In this document: positions 34,866 through 42,957 of the stretch, piece by piece | How positions within the stretch are numbered: the first letter of the stretch is position 1 | Layout of the letters: each line of letters starts with the position of its first letter | DNA from: an uncultured Eubacteriales bacterium | Lineage (GTDB): Bacteria > Bacillota > Clostridia > Oscillospirales > CAG-272 | Length of the DNA: 50,071 bases | Assembly (NCBI GenBank): GCA_905205065.1 | Contig: CAJLCI010000015.1 | Location: forward strand, 1 to 50,071 | Direction of reading: 5' to 3' | The notes under the pieces: generated by a model | What the model saw: only the letters and a program-made list of their open reading frames with translations | Databases searched by the model: none | Told to the model about the DNA's origin: nothing | Translations under genes and position numbers: made by a program

Positions 34866-35639
34866 TTGTATAGTTTAAAAAAGAAAAGTATTTTGCTTGT
34901 TGTACTCGCAATGGTATTTGTTTGTATTCCTGTTATCGAATATGTGGCTGTTAACGCTGAAAACAGTTACAGCTACGGAGATATAAACGGAGACGGAGAT
35001 ATTAATACAAAAGATATTGTTCGCTTGATGAAATATATTGCAGAAGATGGTGAGGGTATTGAAGCGTACAGTACCGATCTTAATGGTGACGATAGAACAG
35101 ATGCAAGAGATTTGGTACGTTTAATGAAGTATATTGCGGATAAAGCTGTTGATTCGGACGATTCTGATTCTTCTGGCAGTTCTTCCGGTGATTCTGTGAC
35201 TGCTGTTACGGATACTGAAGTGTCTGTGGATGAAACCGAACCCAGCGGAAATATTGAGGATTCCACCGGTGAAATGCAGAAGCAGGTTTTCGAGATAGTA
35301 AACCGTGAGCGAAACGCTAATGGGCTTTCATCTTTGCGCTATGCAACCGAAGCGCAGGCAGCTGCCGATACACGGGCAAAGGAAATTGTGACTTTGTTTG
35401 AGCATTCCAGACCGGACGGAAGATCCTGTTTCACCGCTCTTGAGGAAATCGGTATCAGCTTTATGGCGGCAGGAGAAAATATCGCAAAGGGGCAACCATC
35501 CGCTGAAAGCGTTATGAACAGTTGGATGAATTCGGCTGGTCATCGTGAGAATATCTTAAACAGCAACTATTCCGCTATTGCTGTAGGTTGCTATAAAAGC
35601 GGCAGCACCTATTATTGGGTACAGCTGTTTATCGGTTAA
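34866..35639 (+). CDS. secreted protein: N-terminal dockerin plus CAP (SCP/PR-1) domain
   Basis: A signal peptide (about residues 1-31, ending near VNAENS) is followed directly by a type I dockerin (about 36-92). It has two calcium loops (DINGDGDINTKD and DLNGDDRTDARD), each with an RLMKYIA recognition helix. A Ser/Asp/Thr-rich linker (about 93-135) leads to a CAP domain (about 140-257; FEIVNRERNANGL, GENIAKGQPSAESVMNSWMN, SAGHRENILN). CAP proteins in bacteria are secreted and their targets are mostly unknown. Most dockerins are C-terminal, so an N-terminal one is unusual. Translation starts at a TTG with AGAGGGGAAA upstream. The gene is followed by a paralogous dockerin gene. Confidence 0.85.
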   Translation: MYSLKKKSILLVVLAMVFVCIPVIEYVAVNAENSYSYGDINGDGDINTKDIVRLMKYIAEDGEGIEAYSTDLNGDDRTDARDLVRLMKYIADKAVDSDDSDSSGSSSGDSVTAVTDTEVSVDETEPSGNIEDSTGEMQKQVFEIVNRERNANGLSSLRYATEAQAAADTRAKEIVTLFEHSRPDGRSCFTALEEIGISFMAAGENIAKGQPSAESVMNSWMNSAGHRENILNSNYSAIAVGCYKSGSTYYWVQLFIG

Positions 35640-36112
35640 TATAAAATAAACCTTTATGGATAATGTAACGCTATATCCGAACTTTTTAGCATTAATTAGT
35701 ATTGTATGAATGATGTTTACGGGTAATGTTAGGGGCTTTATGTACTGTTAAGACATATATTTTTAAGATATATATTTTTACTGAAATCGGAGATATCGAA
35801 CGAGAAAAACTTGAGAAGAGTCGGTTAGTCAGTGTTAAAAATATAGTGCGAAAGAGCTTATTGCTTAAAATTTGAGTGTGAACATCACCGGGATTACCGT
35901 CAAAAGAATAATAAGCTGAATATAAATTACATTACTAAAATGCTGATGATATAAATAAATGAATAAATGAAGACGCAAAACTGTAGTATTTGTAAAATGT
36001 CTTAATTATATTGAAAATGTTTTTGTAATATGATATACTTTATTTAATGAACAGAACATATTTTTTATAGAAATAAAGGTTTATTTTAAACTTAGAGAGG
36101 GGAAACGTAGAA
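35640..36112. other. intergenic region between the two dockerin genes
   Basis: 473 bp, AT-rich. The last 180 bp copy the layout of the region before the first dockerin gene, including the promoter at 36011-36039 and the ribosome binding site. No terminator for the first gene was recognised. Confidence 0.5.
36011..36039 (+). promoter_or_regulatory. promoter of the second dockerin gene
   Basis: TTGAAA (36011-36016) and TATACT (36034-36039) are 17 bases apart. Confidence 0.75.
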
Positions 36113-37951
36113 TTGTCTATTTTGAAGAAGAAAAACATCTTACTTGTTGTGCTTGCAGTAGTACTTGTTTGTATTCCGATTATCGGGTTTGCGGCTGTTA
36201 ACGCTGAAAACAGTCACAGCTACGGAGATATAAACGGAGACGGAGATATCAATACAAAGGATATTGTGCGTCTGATGAAATATATTGCAAACAATGGGGA
36301 AGGCATTGAAGCATATGGTACCGACCTTAACAATGACAATGTAACAAACTCAAAGGATTTGGTGCGTCTGATGAAATATATTGCAAATGGAGGCAGTAAT
36401 TCAGACGATTCTTCAGACGTCTCTTCCAGTGATTCTGTGACTACTGTACCCGATACTGAATCACCTGAGCCGGACAACTTCATAATCGAAGGTTATTTTG
36501 ACGATGGTGACAAAAATGAGATTGTTGCTTTTGCCGACGACCAGATCTATGCTTTCAGCGGACTGAGAGGATTTTTTGGATATACTCCGGCTGAGACGGA
36601 CGGTGGTATTTTGTTTGCAGACTCCGAATTGCTTGCAGATATTTTCGGCTTTGCCTATGAGCTCGATTCTGAAAACGGTACTTTCAGATATACATACGGG
36701 GATATCGAAATGATATTTAATATAAAAACCGGTGTACTTAACGTGGCAGGCAATGAATATGCGGAATGCCAGATTATTTCACGGGGAGAGAGGCTGCTTT
36801 GCTCGGTTGAATATTTTGCGGATTTGCTTGGTTATAAGGTGATACAGGAAAACGGTGATTACGATATTACTTATCTAACTGCCCAAGAAGAGCTTCTGAC
36901 TGATGAAAAACGTGCGGAAGCCGAAGAACGTTTTGAGCTTTATCGTACGGTAGTATGTGATACAAGCGATGTGGAAGCTGAGCAGAATGGAGTAGGAAAA
37001 TATGCAAAAACTGATTATGAGGATCGTCTTGTAGGTATTGCTTACTCTACTTGGTTTGAAAGTTTGAGCAAATGGGGAGAGGACAAAACATGGGATTTGC
37101 CTCTCGACGGAATATATCGTTCCAAAGACCGCGATGCCATTTACAGACATGGTAAGTTGCTTGCTGACGCCGGTGTGGATTTTGTATTTGTCGATTGGTC
37201 TAATAACACTTTCTATGAGCCTGATGTAAAGTATGTTTGGGCTATGGACATGATTGAGAGCTCTACTGACCTTCTTTTTGAAATATGGTCTGAAATTCCT
37301 AATGCCCCAAAAATCTGTATTATGGTGGGACCCGGACATATGCTGGGCAGGGATAATCCTATAGAGAGCGGACTTCATCAGAAAAAAGTAAATCAGGTTT
37401 ATAATACTTATTTGAACAATCCGGAACATCCCGAATATGCGGATATGTATTTCAGTTATGAGGGAAAACCGCTTTTGATTTGTTATACAGGTACGCCAAC
37501 TGAATATGGTGCGGATCCTTCATGGACAGACAGCCGGTTTACAGTTAGATGGTTGACAGGATATGTCGGGCAGCAAAATAAGCTTATTGCAGATAAAACT
37601 GATCTTCTTTCAGCAGGTTTTTGGAGTTGGGAGGAGAGAGGTACTCAGACATTTACCGTTTTGAATGGACGTGTTGAAGCGATTACATGTGTTGCAGCTT
37701 CACGCGGCGATGGAACTATTCCGGCATATACGCGGCAAAACGGCGCTACGCTTAAAAAACAGTTCCAGCGCGCAAATGATCTCGGTGCAGGAGTCGTTCT
37801 ATTGTCCACATGGAATGAATGGATTCTCAGTGAACAAATTTCAGTTGAGGGATCAAAGGACTTAGAGCCGTCTGAACAGCTTGGTACATTTTATTATGAC
37901 CTTATGACATGGCAGATTGCAAAGTATAAAGGTATTACGCTCGTTAAATAA
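36113..37951 (+). CDS. secreted protein: N-terminal dockerin, stalk domain, GH99-like TIM barrel
   Basis: The first 110 residues (signal peptide and dockerin with DINGDGDINTKD and DLNNDNVTNSKD loops) nearly repeat those of the preceding gene. Residues about 125-255 resemble the copper amine oxidase N-terminal-like stalk domain often found in Bacillota surface proteins. Residues about 290-612 look like a barrel related to GH99/GH71-like enzymes: LPLDGIYRSKDRDAIYRHGK, then AGVDFVFVDWSNN, and a late VVLLSTWNEWILSEQ, which recalls their FNEW motif. It may act on alpha-mannan or another glycan while attached to a cohesin; neither substrate nor catalytic residues are sure. TTG start with AGAGGGGAAA. 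A 22-bp terminator follows. Confidence 0.7.
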   Translation: MSILKKKNILLVVLAVVLVCIPIIGFAAVNAENSHSYGDINGDGDINTKDIVRLMKYIANNGEGIEAYGTDLNNDNVTNSKDLVRLMKYIANGGSNSDDSSDVSSSDSVTTVPDTESPEPDNFIIEGYFDDGDKNEIVAFADDQIYAFSGLRGFFGYTPAETDGGILFADSELLADIFGFAYELDSENGTFRYTYGDIEMIFNIKTGVLNVAGNEYAECQIISRGERLLCSVEYFADLLGYKVIQENGDYDITYLTAQEELLTDEKRAEAEERFELYRTVVCDTSDVEAEQNGVGKYAKTDYEDRLVGIAYSTWFESLSKWGEDKTWDLPLDGIYRSKDRDAIYRHGKLLADAGVDFVFVDWSNNTFYEPDVKYVWAMDMIESSTDLLFEIWSEIPNAPKICIMVGPGHMLGRDNPIESGLHQKKVNQVYNTYLNNPEHPEYADMYFSYEGKPLLICYTGTPTEYGADPSWTDSRFTVRWLTGYVGQQNKLIADKTDLLSAGFWSWEERGTQTFTVLNGRVEAITCVAASRGDGTIPAYTRQNGATLKKQFQRANDLGAGVVLLSTWNEWILSEQISVEGSKDLEPSEQLGTFYYDLMTWQIAKYKGITLVK

Positions 37952-38064
37952 CTGACGTAATAATCTGCTGCGATTGTACTGTATTGTTGTTTAAAACTGA
38001 ATAGCTGTTAGTTTTTCAGTTATTATTGACTTAAAGACTATATCAGGTTTTCAGACTCTTTTGT

Positions 38065-38117
38065 ATAATAGAAATTCCGGCTTTGGAAATACCAAAGCCG
38101 GAATTTCTATTATTTTT
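38065..38117 (+). terminator. strong terminator after the dockerin/GH gene
   Basis: A 22-bp perfect stem (38065-38086 with 38092-38113) closes a 5-base loop and runs into TTTTT. It is the longest perfect hairpin I found in the window. An opposite-strand transcript from 38230 would meet it too. Confidence 0.9.
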
Positions 38118-38229
38118 ACTTGTTTGTTAATAAATACTTAAGAAACACTTTTAATATAGATTTTTACAATGTACTGTGATATAATAAATTAACAGATTAT
38201 ACTTTCGTGCGTATACCTTAACTTTAGCT

Positions 38230-38739
38230 TTATGATATTATCTCACGAATCGCGCAAATTTTGTCGGCTATTGTAACAATATAGCTTTCCTTATGTCTCG
38301 GTGGCTTAATATTTACTGGAAACATATGCTTTTCGATTATGTCTCGTTCAATTTCTGACAGGTTAAAATCCCGCTCCGCATTGCGAAGGGCGGTACGAGC
38401 ATGCGTAAAGCCGTGAAGTTTATGCATTGTACTGCGTTCGTGCCAGTCGTAGAGAAAGTAATCGTGAAGAAGTGCTCCTCTTACCATACTTTTAATGTCT
38501 GTGTGAATTCGAAAAGTCCGCGCGATGTTGATACTCATAAGAGCTACGGATACGGAATGTGAATAGCAGCTTATTCCTCCGTGCTGCATAAAATTTTTTT
38601 CACTTTGCATTCCCGATGACGAAATAATATCACCGGCATATTTTTCTATCAGTTTTTCCGCGGAGAGGTGTTCTTTATTCTTTTTGCATGTATTTATTTT
38701 CTTCGTATTTTTAATTAAATTTATAGAGACAGGTATCAT
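38230..38739 (-). CDS. HD-domain phosphohydrolase
   Basis: The 169-residue protein carries an HD metal-binding domain: SHSVSVALMSI (first His), GALLHDYFLYDW (His-Asp pair), a His in HGFTHARTAL, IIEKHMFPVN and a late IVTIADKICAI with the last Asp. Small proteins of this type are common in Clostridia; their substrate is unknown, probably a nucleotide or phosphorylated compound. The ATG at 38739 has no ribosome binding site, and the predicted transcription start of the promoter at 38746-38774 falls on it, so the mRNA may be leaderless. A later start within the basic first 35 residues cannot be excluded. Confidence 0.8.
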   Translation of the reverse strand: MIPVSINLIKNTKKINTCKKNKEHLSAEKLIEKYAGDIISSSGMQSEKNFMQHGGISCYSHSVSVALMSINIARTFRIHTDIKSMVRGALLHDYFLYDWHERSTMHKLHGFTHARTALRNAERDFNLSEIERDIIEKHMFPVNIKPPRHKESYIVTIADKICAIREIIS

Positions 38740-38745
38740 ATATTT

Positions 38746-38774
38746 ATTATATACGCACTGTTACAGTTAATCAA
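38746..38774 (-). promoter_or_regulatory. promoter of the HD-domain gene
   Basis: Read leftward, TTGATT (38769-38774) and TATAAT (38746-38751) are 17 bases apart. The predicted start, about 38739, is the first base of the ATG. Confidence 0.7.
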
Positions 38775-38849
38775 CGGACATAATTTTTTGTAAATGAAAC
38801 TTAAGAAACGAATTTTTAATTTTACGTATAGTAGTAATGGATTTTTAAA

Positions 38850-39437
38850 ATGATTGAAAATGAAAGCAAGGATCGTCGTTATAAAAGAACAAAATACGTT
38901 ATACGCAGGGCATTTGAAGAATTAATTTCTGAAAAGGATGTAAATGATATAACAATTACAGAGATCGCGTCTGTTGCAAATATAAACAGAAAGACATTTT
39001 ATGCGCATTATGACGGGATATATAAATTAATTGAAGAAATTGAAAATGAAATTACTGATGAATTTGATCTGGCAATTTCTGAAACAGATTTGGTGAATGA
39101 TCCTTATGGGATATATAATGTATTTAGAATTATGACCGACATTGTCAATAAAAATATTGACTTTTATGCCGGACTTTTGGGTTCCGGACACAATAGTGTG
39201 CTTCGTGATAAGCTTATAGATATGCTTAAGCAGCGTGTGAAGGCTTCAATTTCTTCAAAATCTGATATTGAAGATACCAGACTCGATATCGCGCTTGACT
39301 ATGTTCTTGCAGGGACAATAGAGGTATATGGAAAATGGTTCAAGCATGGCAAAAATATGTCTATTGAGCAGCTTTCCGAGATTGTAAAAAAAATTACCGA
39401 GTTTGGCGTCAATGGGCTTTTAAGCCATGAAGCTTAG
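38850..39437 (+). CDS. TetR-family transcriptional regulator
   Basis: The N terminus has a TetR helix-turn-helix (RRAFEELISEKDVNDITITEI, of which ITEIASVANINRKTFYAHYD is the core). The remaining 130 residues are the helical effector and dimer domain of the TetR_C_33-like group. The length of 195 residues is normal. No good ribosome binding site precedes the ATG. The TauE/SafE gene follows after 60 bp on the same strand and is the likely target along with the regulator itself. The effector is unknown. Confidence 0.87.
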   Translation: MIENESKDRRYKRTKYVIRRAFEELISEKDVNDITITEIASVANINRKTFYAHYDGIYKLIEEIENEITDEFDLAISETDLVNDPYGIYNVFRIMTDIVNKNIDFYAGLLGSGHNSVLRDKLIDMLKQRVKASISSKSDIEDTRLDIALDYVLAGTIEVYGKWFKHGKNMSIEQLSEIVKKITEFGVNGLLSHEA

Positions 39438-39497
39438 ATTATTTTTGTGAGTATACTTTTTAGCAACATTTTAAGACGGAAGGAGACCGCTGTTAAG

Positions 39498-40271
39498 ATG
39501 GAATTATTTATTACAATTCTCGTTACGTTTTTTGCAGGTATGGGGGCCGGACTTGGAACAGGATTTGCCGGAATGAGTGCGGCGGCGGTTATTTCTCCCA
39601 TGCTTATTACTTTTTTGCATATAGATCCTTATATTGCTGTAGGAATCGCACTTTCTTCCGATGTGCTTGCGAGTGCGGCTTCAGCCTATACTTATGGGAA
39701 AAACAAAAATATAGATATACGCAATGGTTTAGTCATGATGGTCAGCGTACTTTTATTTACCATTGTCGGAAGTTATATATCAAGTCTTATTCCATCGGTA
39801 GCAATGGGAAGTTTTTCAACCATTATGACACTTTTGCTCGGTATAAAGTTTATTGTTCGTCCTGTTATGACAACGAAAGAAACAATGGAGAACAAAAGCA
39901 AAAAAAAGAGGGCTCTGCAATCGTTATTGTGTGGGGTATTAATTGGTTTTATATGCGGTTTTGTAGGAGCCGGCGGCGGAATGATGATGCTTTTGATTTT
40001 GACAAGTGTTCTGGGGTATGAGCTTAAAACAGCTGTTGGCACATCGGTTTTTATTATGTCATTTACGGCGTTTACAGGTGCCGTTTCACATTTTGCTATC
40101 GGAAGCATGCCTGATGTTACCGTAACAATTCTTTGCATATTTTTTACTTTGGTTTGGGCGCAAATTGCGGCTCGTTATGCAAACAAAGCAAAACCGGAGA
40201 CGTTAAATAGAGCAGTTGGAATTGTATTGGTTCTTCTGGGAGTGGTGATTGAAGTTTTCTCATTAGTATAA
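39498..40271 (+). CDS. TauE/SafE-family membrane exporter
   Basis: The 257-residue protein has eight hydrophobic segments in two repeats of four, with the repeat motifs GAGLGTGFAGMSAAAVISPM near the N terminus and CGFVGAGGGMMMLLILTSVL in the second half, as in TauE/SafE proteins. These export sulfite, sulfoacetate or other organosulfur anions, or take them up. I start at 39498 (MELFI), with AAGGAG 12 bases upstream. It follows the TetR gene and is probably under its control. The substrate is unknown; the sulfur link with the fusion protein at 43372-45954 is only suggestive. Confidence 0.85.
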   Translation: MELFITILVTFFAGMGAGLGTGFAGMSAAAVISPMLITFLHIDPYIAVGIALSSDVLASAASAYTYGKNKNIDIRNGLVMMVSVLLFTIVGSYISSLIPSVAMGSFSTIMTLLLGIKFIVRPVMTTKETMENKSKKKRALQSLLCGVLIGFICGFVGAGGGMMMLLILTSVLGYELKTAVGTSVFIMSFTAFTGAVSHFAIGSMPDVTVTILCIFFTLVWAQIAARYANKAKPETLNRAVGIVLVLLGVVIEVFSLV

Positions 40272-40333
40272 TAGTATAATCAGTTTTGATAATGACATTT
40301 TGATATATGTCATATAAAAATCTCCGTTAATAA

Positions 40334-40369
40334 ATAGGCCAAGCCGTATATAAAAACGGCATGGCCTAT
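40334..40369. terminator. hairpin between TauE/SafE and acp genes
   Basis: ATAGGCCA (40334-40341) pairs with TGGCCTAT (40362-40369) and GCCGT with ACGGC inside, one mismatch between. It lies between convergent genes and has A/T-rich flanks without a strong T run. Confidence 0.7.
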
Positions 40370-40418
40370 GATTATAACTAAAACCGAGACGTCTGCGTTT
40401 GTACTTAAAAAACTGTAT

Positions 40419-40658
40419 TCAGATTTTCTCTTCAATTCTATCAACCATTTCACCGACATTTTTCATTTTGACGACTTCTTTCATACTAAATGATATATCG
40501 AAAGCATCTTCAATCGATGAAATAAGTGTAATATGTGTAAGCGATTCCCATCCGTCAATATCAGCTGCGGTTGTGGAGTCGTTTACTCGTATATCAGGAT
40601 CGTCAAACACGTCACAAAAGACCTCATTAAGCTTTTTAAATATTTCTTCTCTGCTCAT
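40419..40658 (-). CDS. acyl carrier protein (FkbH-associated type)
   Basis: The 79-residue acidic protein is a four-helix carrier. The phosphopantetheine serine is Ser39 in DIDGWESLTHI, a GWxSLTH context seen in carrier proteins of polyketide, peptide and FkbH-type pathways; fatty acid synthase carriers usually have DSLD or DSLE. AAAGGA stands before the ATG. It follows the FkbH-like gene on the same strand after about 90 bp and is the expected acceptor of the acyl group that FkbH loads. No phosphopantetheinyl transferase is in the window. Confidence 0.9.
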   Translation of the reverse strand: MSREEIFKKLNEVFCDVFDDPDIRVNDSTTAADIDGWESLTHITLISSIEDAFDISFSMKEVVKMKNVGEMVDRIEEKI

Positions 40659-40746
40659 AATTTAGTTCCTTTCTTTACTATATAGCAAAATACGAAATTT
40701 CACGCCTTTATATGGCGGCCGATAATATCTTCACTATTTTTTATCT

Positions 40747-42525
40747 TTAATCGATAACAATTTTAATTGTGCTATTTTTGTTTTTATAATTTGTAAGATT
40801 AAGTATCCATTCTGTATTTTCATCTTTTTCACAGATTTTTGTAAATCCCATATCTGAATAAAAGTTTTTAACCATATTATTTTTCTGTGTTTTATAATAA
40901 AATCCGTGCAGATATTTAATTCCGTCCTTAGCCGATGCTGCCGCAATTTCATCCATCATTGCGTATTCCATGCCTCGTTTTAAAACTCTGCAGCTCATAA
41001 GCCAGAGTATAAGATCAAGCTGATCCGCCTTTTTCCTGCCGATTACCGCTGTGACGATTCCGTTATCACCGAATTTATCGGTCAATTTGCCGCAGCGGCA
41101 TATATATTCGTCATTTTTTGCCATATCAGCTATTTCAGCTTCGGTAAAACGGCGTGTTGTAAGATTGAATTGGTTGGACTTATTGGTAAGCTGTGCGATT
41201 CTTGAAAGATATAACGGAATAAACGGTTTAATCTCAGCCGTCATTTCAAGCGACAAAAGATAGTCGCGATAGTTTTCAAAGCTTTTCTGGAGTTTTAACC
41301 GTTCCGCATTTGCTTTGTACATCTCGTTGCGCTTTAAATCTTCAGCGGAAAGCTCGGAAGCTTCAAAGAAACCGCTTCGGTCTATAGTAACAATATAATT
41401 TTCCGGTCTGTCTATGTTTGGGGATGCCACTTCTGGAATATTGCTCTGCACAATTGAACGTTCCGCTGGATTATCGTCTATAAATACAATACTTTCCGGA
41501 AGTATATTCAGCTCGGAAGCAATTTCGGATATATTTTTGTCTTTGTTTTCCCAATTTGCTTTGATGATTACAAAATCCTCCGGCCTGAGTGTTCCTTCCG
41601 GATGATTCAGACCCAAAAGTGCATTTTCAATATCATTTTTTGAGTTTATGCACAGCATAACGCCCCATGATTTTATTTCCTTTAGGTAACTCTGAAATTC
41701 AGAGTATACTTGTCCTACAGAAGTTTCGTGACCGATTTCAATTTCTTCCTGACCGTCGTCTCCGATTACTCCTCCCCAGAGCGTGTTGTCAAGATCTAAT
41801 ACGGCAGCTTTTTTATTTTTTCCGTAAACACTTTTAATAATATTTGAAAGGTTAAATGCGAAATACGGTATTGCCTCAAGGCACATGCAATATTTATACA
41901 TATGCCAATAAAGAGGGTCTGACCACTTTTGAAGTCCGAAATCCGCACTAAGGTATTGTATATCATTTATAAAAAAAGAAGAATGGTTTTGTGCGTAAGA
42001 ATAAAATTTCATATTCAGCCGTGCAATAAAGTTTGTCTTTCCGTGAATATCGTAAGCATCGCGGTTCCCGAGTGTTCGGTAATACGGCAATTCAAAGTTA
42101 TTTTGAATGATAGGACAGCCGAATTTTGCACGCAGGGTATCCCACATAACGCAGAACTTATTATATTGCTCATTCAGAATAACAGTAATTTCATTTTCAT
42201 TCATTTGCGGTTCTGGGAATTTCTCAATGTTGCGTGCAGATGTGTGAATAAATATTATATCCGGAGAAAAATTCTGCAGCTCACTTCCGAACATAGCGTC
42301 CTCGAAATACCTGCCGAATTCTGATTCATAAAATTCGGGACAGATGCCGTAATTCAACAGAAAAAGCTCCAGAATTTCTGTAATATCGTGTGTTGTAGAT
42401 CCACCCAAAACCGCAATTTTCTTTTTTATATTATAAGTATACTGTTCTGTCAGTTCACGCTTTATCTTTTTTCGCTTTTTTAAAATTTCTGAAGGATTAA
42501 ACGGATATGTAAGCATAGGGTGCAT
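40747..42525 (-). CDS. FkbH-like protein (SGNH-like, HAD-IIIC and GNAT-like domains)
   Basis: FkbH proteins take a glyceryl unit from 1,3-bisphosphoglycerate, remove the phosphate and load it on an acyl carrier protein. The 592-residue protein has an N-terminal SGNH-like part (about 30-220; IAVLGGSTTHDITE), the HAD-IIIC domain (Asp244 and Asp246 in LDLDNTLWGGVIGDDG, then CINSKND and VFIDDNPAER) and a C-terminal GNAT-like part (about 440-590). I start at 42525, with AAAGGA ten bases upstream; the GTG at 42534 is too close to it. With the carrier protein it forms a two-gene unit without polyketide or peptide synthase. The acyl unit might go to a surface glycan or small molecule made elsewhere. 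Confidence 0.88.
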   Translation of the reverse strand: MHPMLTYPFNPSEILKKRKKIKRELTEQYTYNIKKKIAVLGGSTTHDITEILELFLLNYGICPEFYESEFGRYFEDAMFGSELQNFSPDIIFIHTSARNIEKFPEPQMNENEITVILNEQYNKFCVMWDTLRAKFGCPIIQNNFELPYYRTLGNRDAYDIHGKTNFIARLNMKFYSYAQNHSSFFINDIQYLSADFGLQKWSDPLYWHMYKYCMCLEAIPYFAFNLSNIIKSVYGKNKKAAVLDLDNTLWGGVIGDDGQEEIEIGHETSVGQVYSEFQSYLKEIKSWGVMLCINSKNDIENALLGLNHPEGTLRPEDFVIIKANWENKDKNISEIASELNILPESIVFIDDNPAERSIVQSNIPEVASPNIDRPENYIVTIDRSGFFEASELSAEDLKRNEMYKANAERLKLQKSFENYRDYLLSLEMTAEIKPFIPLYLSRIAQLTNKSNQFNLTTRRFTEAEIADMAKNDEYICRCGKLTDKFGDNGIVTAVIGRKKADQLDLILWLMSCRVLKRGMEYAMMDEIAAASAKDGIKYLHGFYYKTQKNNMVKNFYSDMGFTKICEKDENTEWILNLTNYKNKNSTIKIVID

Positions 42526-42636
42526 AGAAATCACATCCTTTTCATTAATGGGTAAAGTCCCGTTACAATACTTTCCTGCAGCAGTTTGGATTACCGCCGG
42601 AAAAAGTGGCAGTACATCGCCGTCTAAAGAGGCGAG

Positions 42637-42777
42637 CGTCTTTATGTTCGGACGTCTTTACATGCGAGCGTCTTTACATGCGAGTGCCTATACATGCGAA
42701 CGCCTTTACATGCTGCCTTTACTACGTAGCGTCTTTACATGAAAACGCCTTTATATGCGAATGCCTTTACACGTGTT
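42637..42777 (-). repeat. tandem repeat, 16-bp unit, about 8.5 copies
   Basis: On the + strand, copies of CGYCTTTACATGCGAR follow with 16-base spacing from 42637 to 42716, one shortened copy (42717-42729), then three more to 42777. It lies within the predicted leader of the FkbH-like gene (start at about 42833) and is not coding. Confidence 0.93.
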
Positions 42778-42839
42778 GACGTATTACAGACGCAGGCATT
42801 CCGCTTTCAGTTATAACACCGTAATTTGCTGACACCCAT

Positions 42840-42868
42840 ATTATACATCCTTTTATTCAAACGGTCAA
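42840..42868 (-). promoter_or_regulatory. promoter of the FkbH-acp unit
   Basis: Read leftward, TTGACC (42863-42868) and TATAAT (42840-42845) are 17 bases apart, with a start at about 42833. The leader of about 300 bases contains the 16-bp repeat array. Confidence 0.8.
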
Positions 42869-42908
42869 TAAGCTGGACGGAAAGTAAACAAGGAATTTCA
42901 GTCTATTA

Positions 42909-42937
42909 TTGACATATGCTCACAATAATGATAAAAT
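42909..42937 (+). promoter_or_regulatory. promoter of the DUF134 / fusion oxidoreductase / ABC cluster
   Basis: TTGACA (42909-42914) and TAAAAT (42932-42937) are 17 bases apart; the start at about 42944 leaves a 14-base leader with AGAGGTG. Confidence 0.8.
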
Positions 42938-42957
42938 GATTTAAAGAGGTGATTTTT

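Larger units (their letters stand above)
42526..42957. other. divergent control region, FkbH-like / DUF134 genes
   Basis: The 432 bp hold the repeat array and two strong back-to-back promoters whose -35 boxes are about 40 bp apart. Confidence 0.7.
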
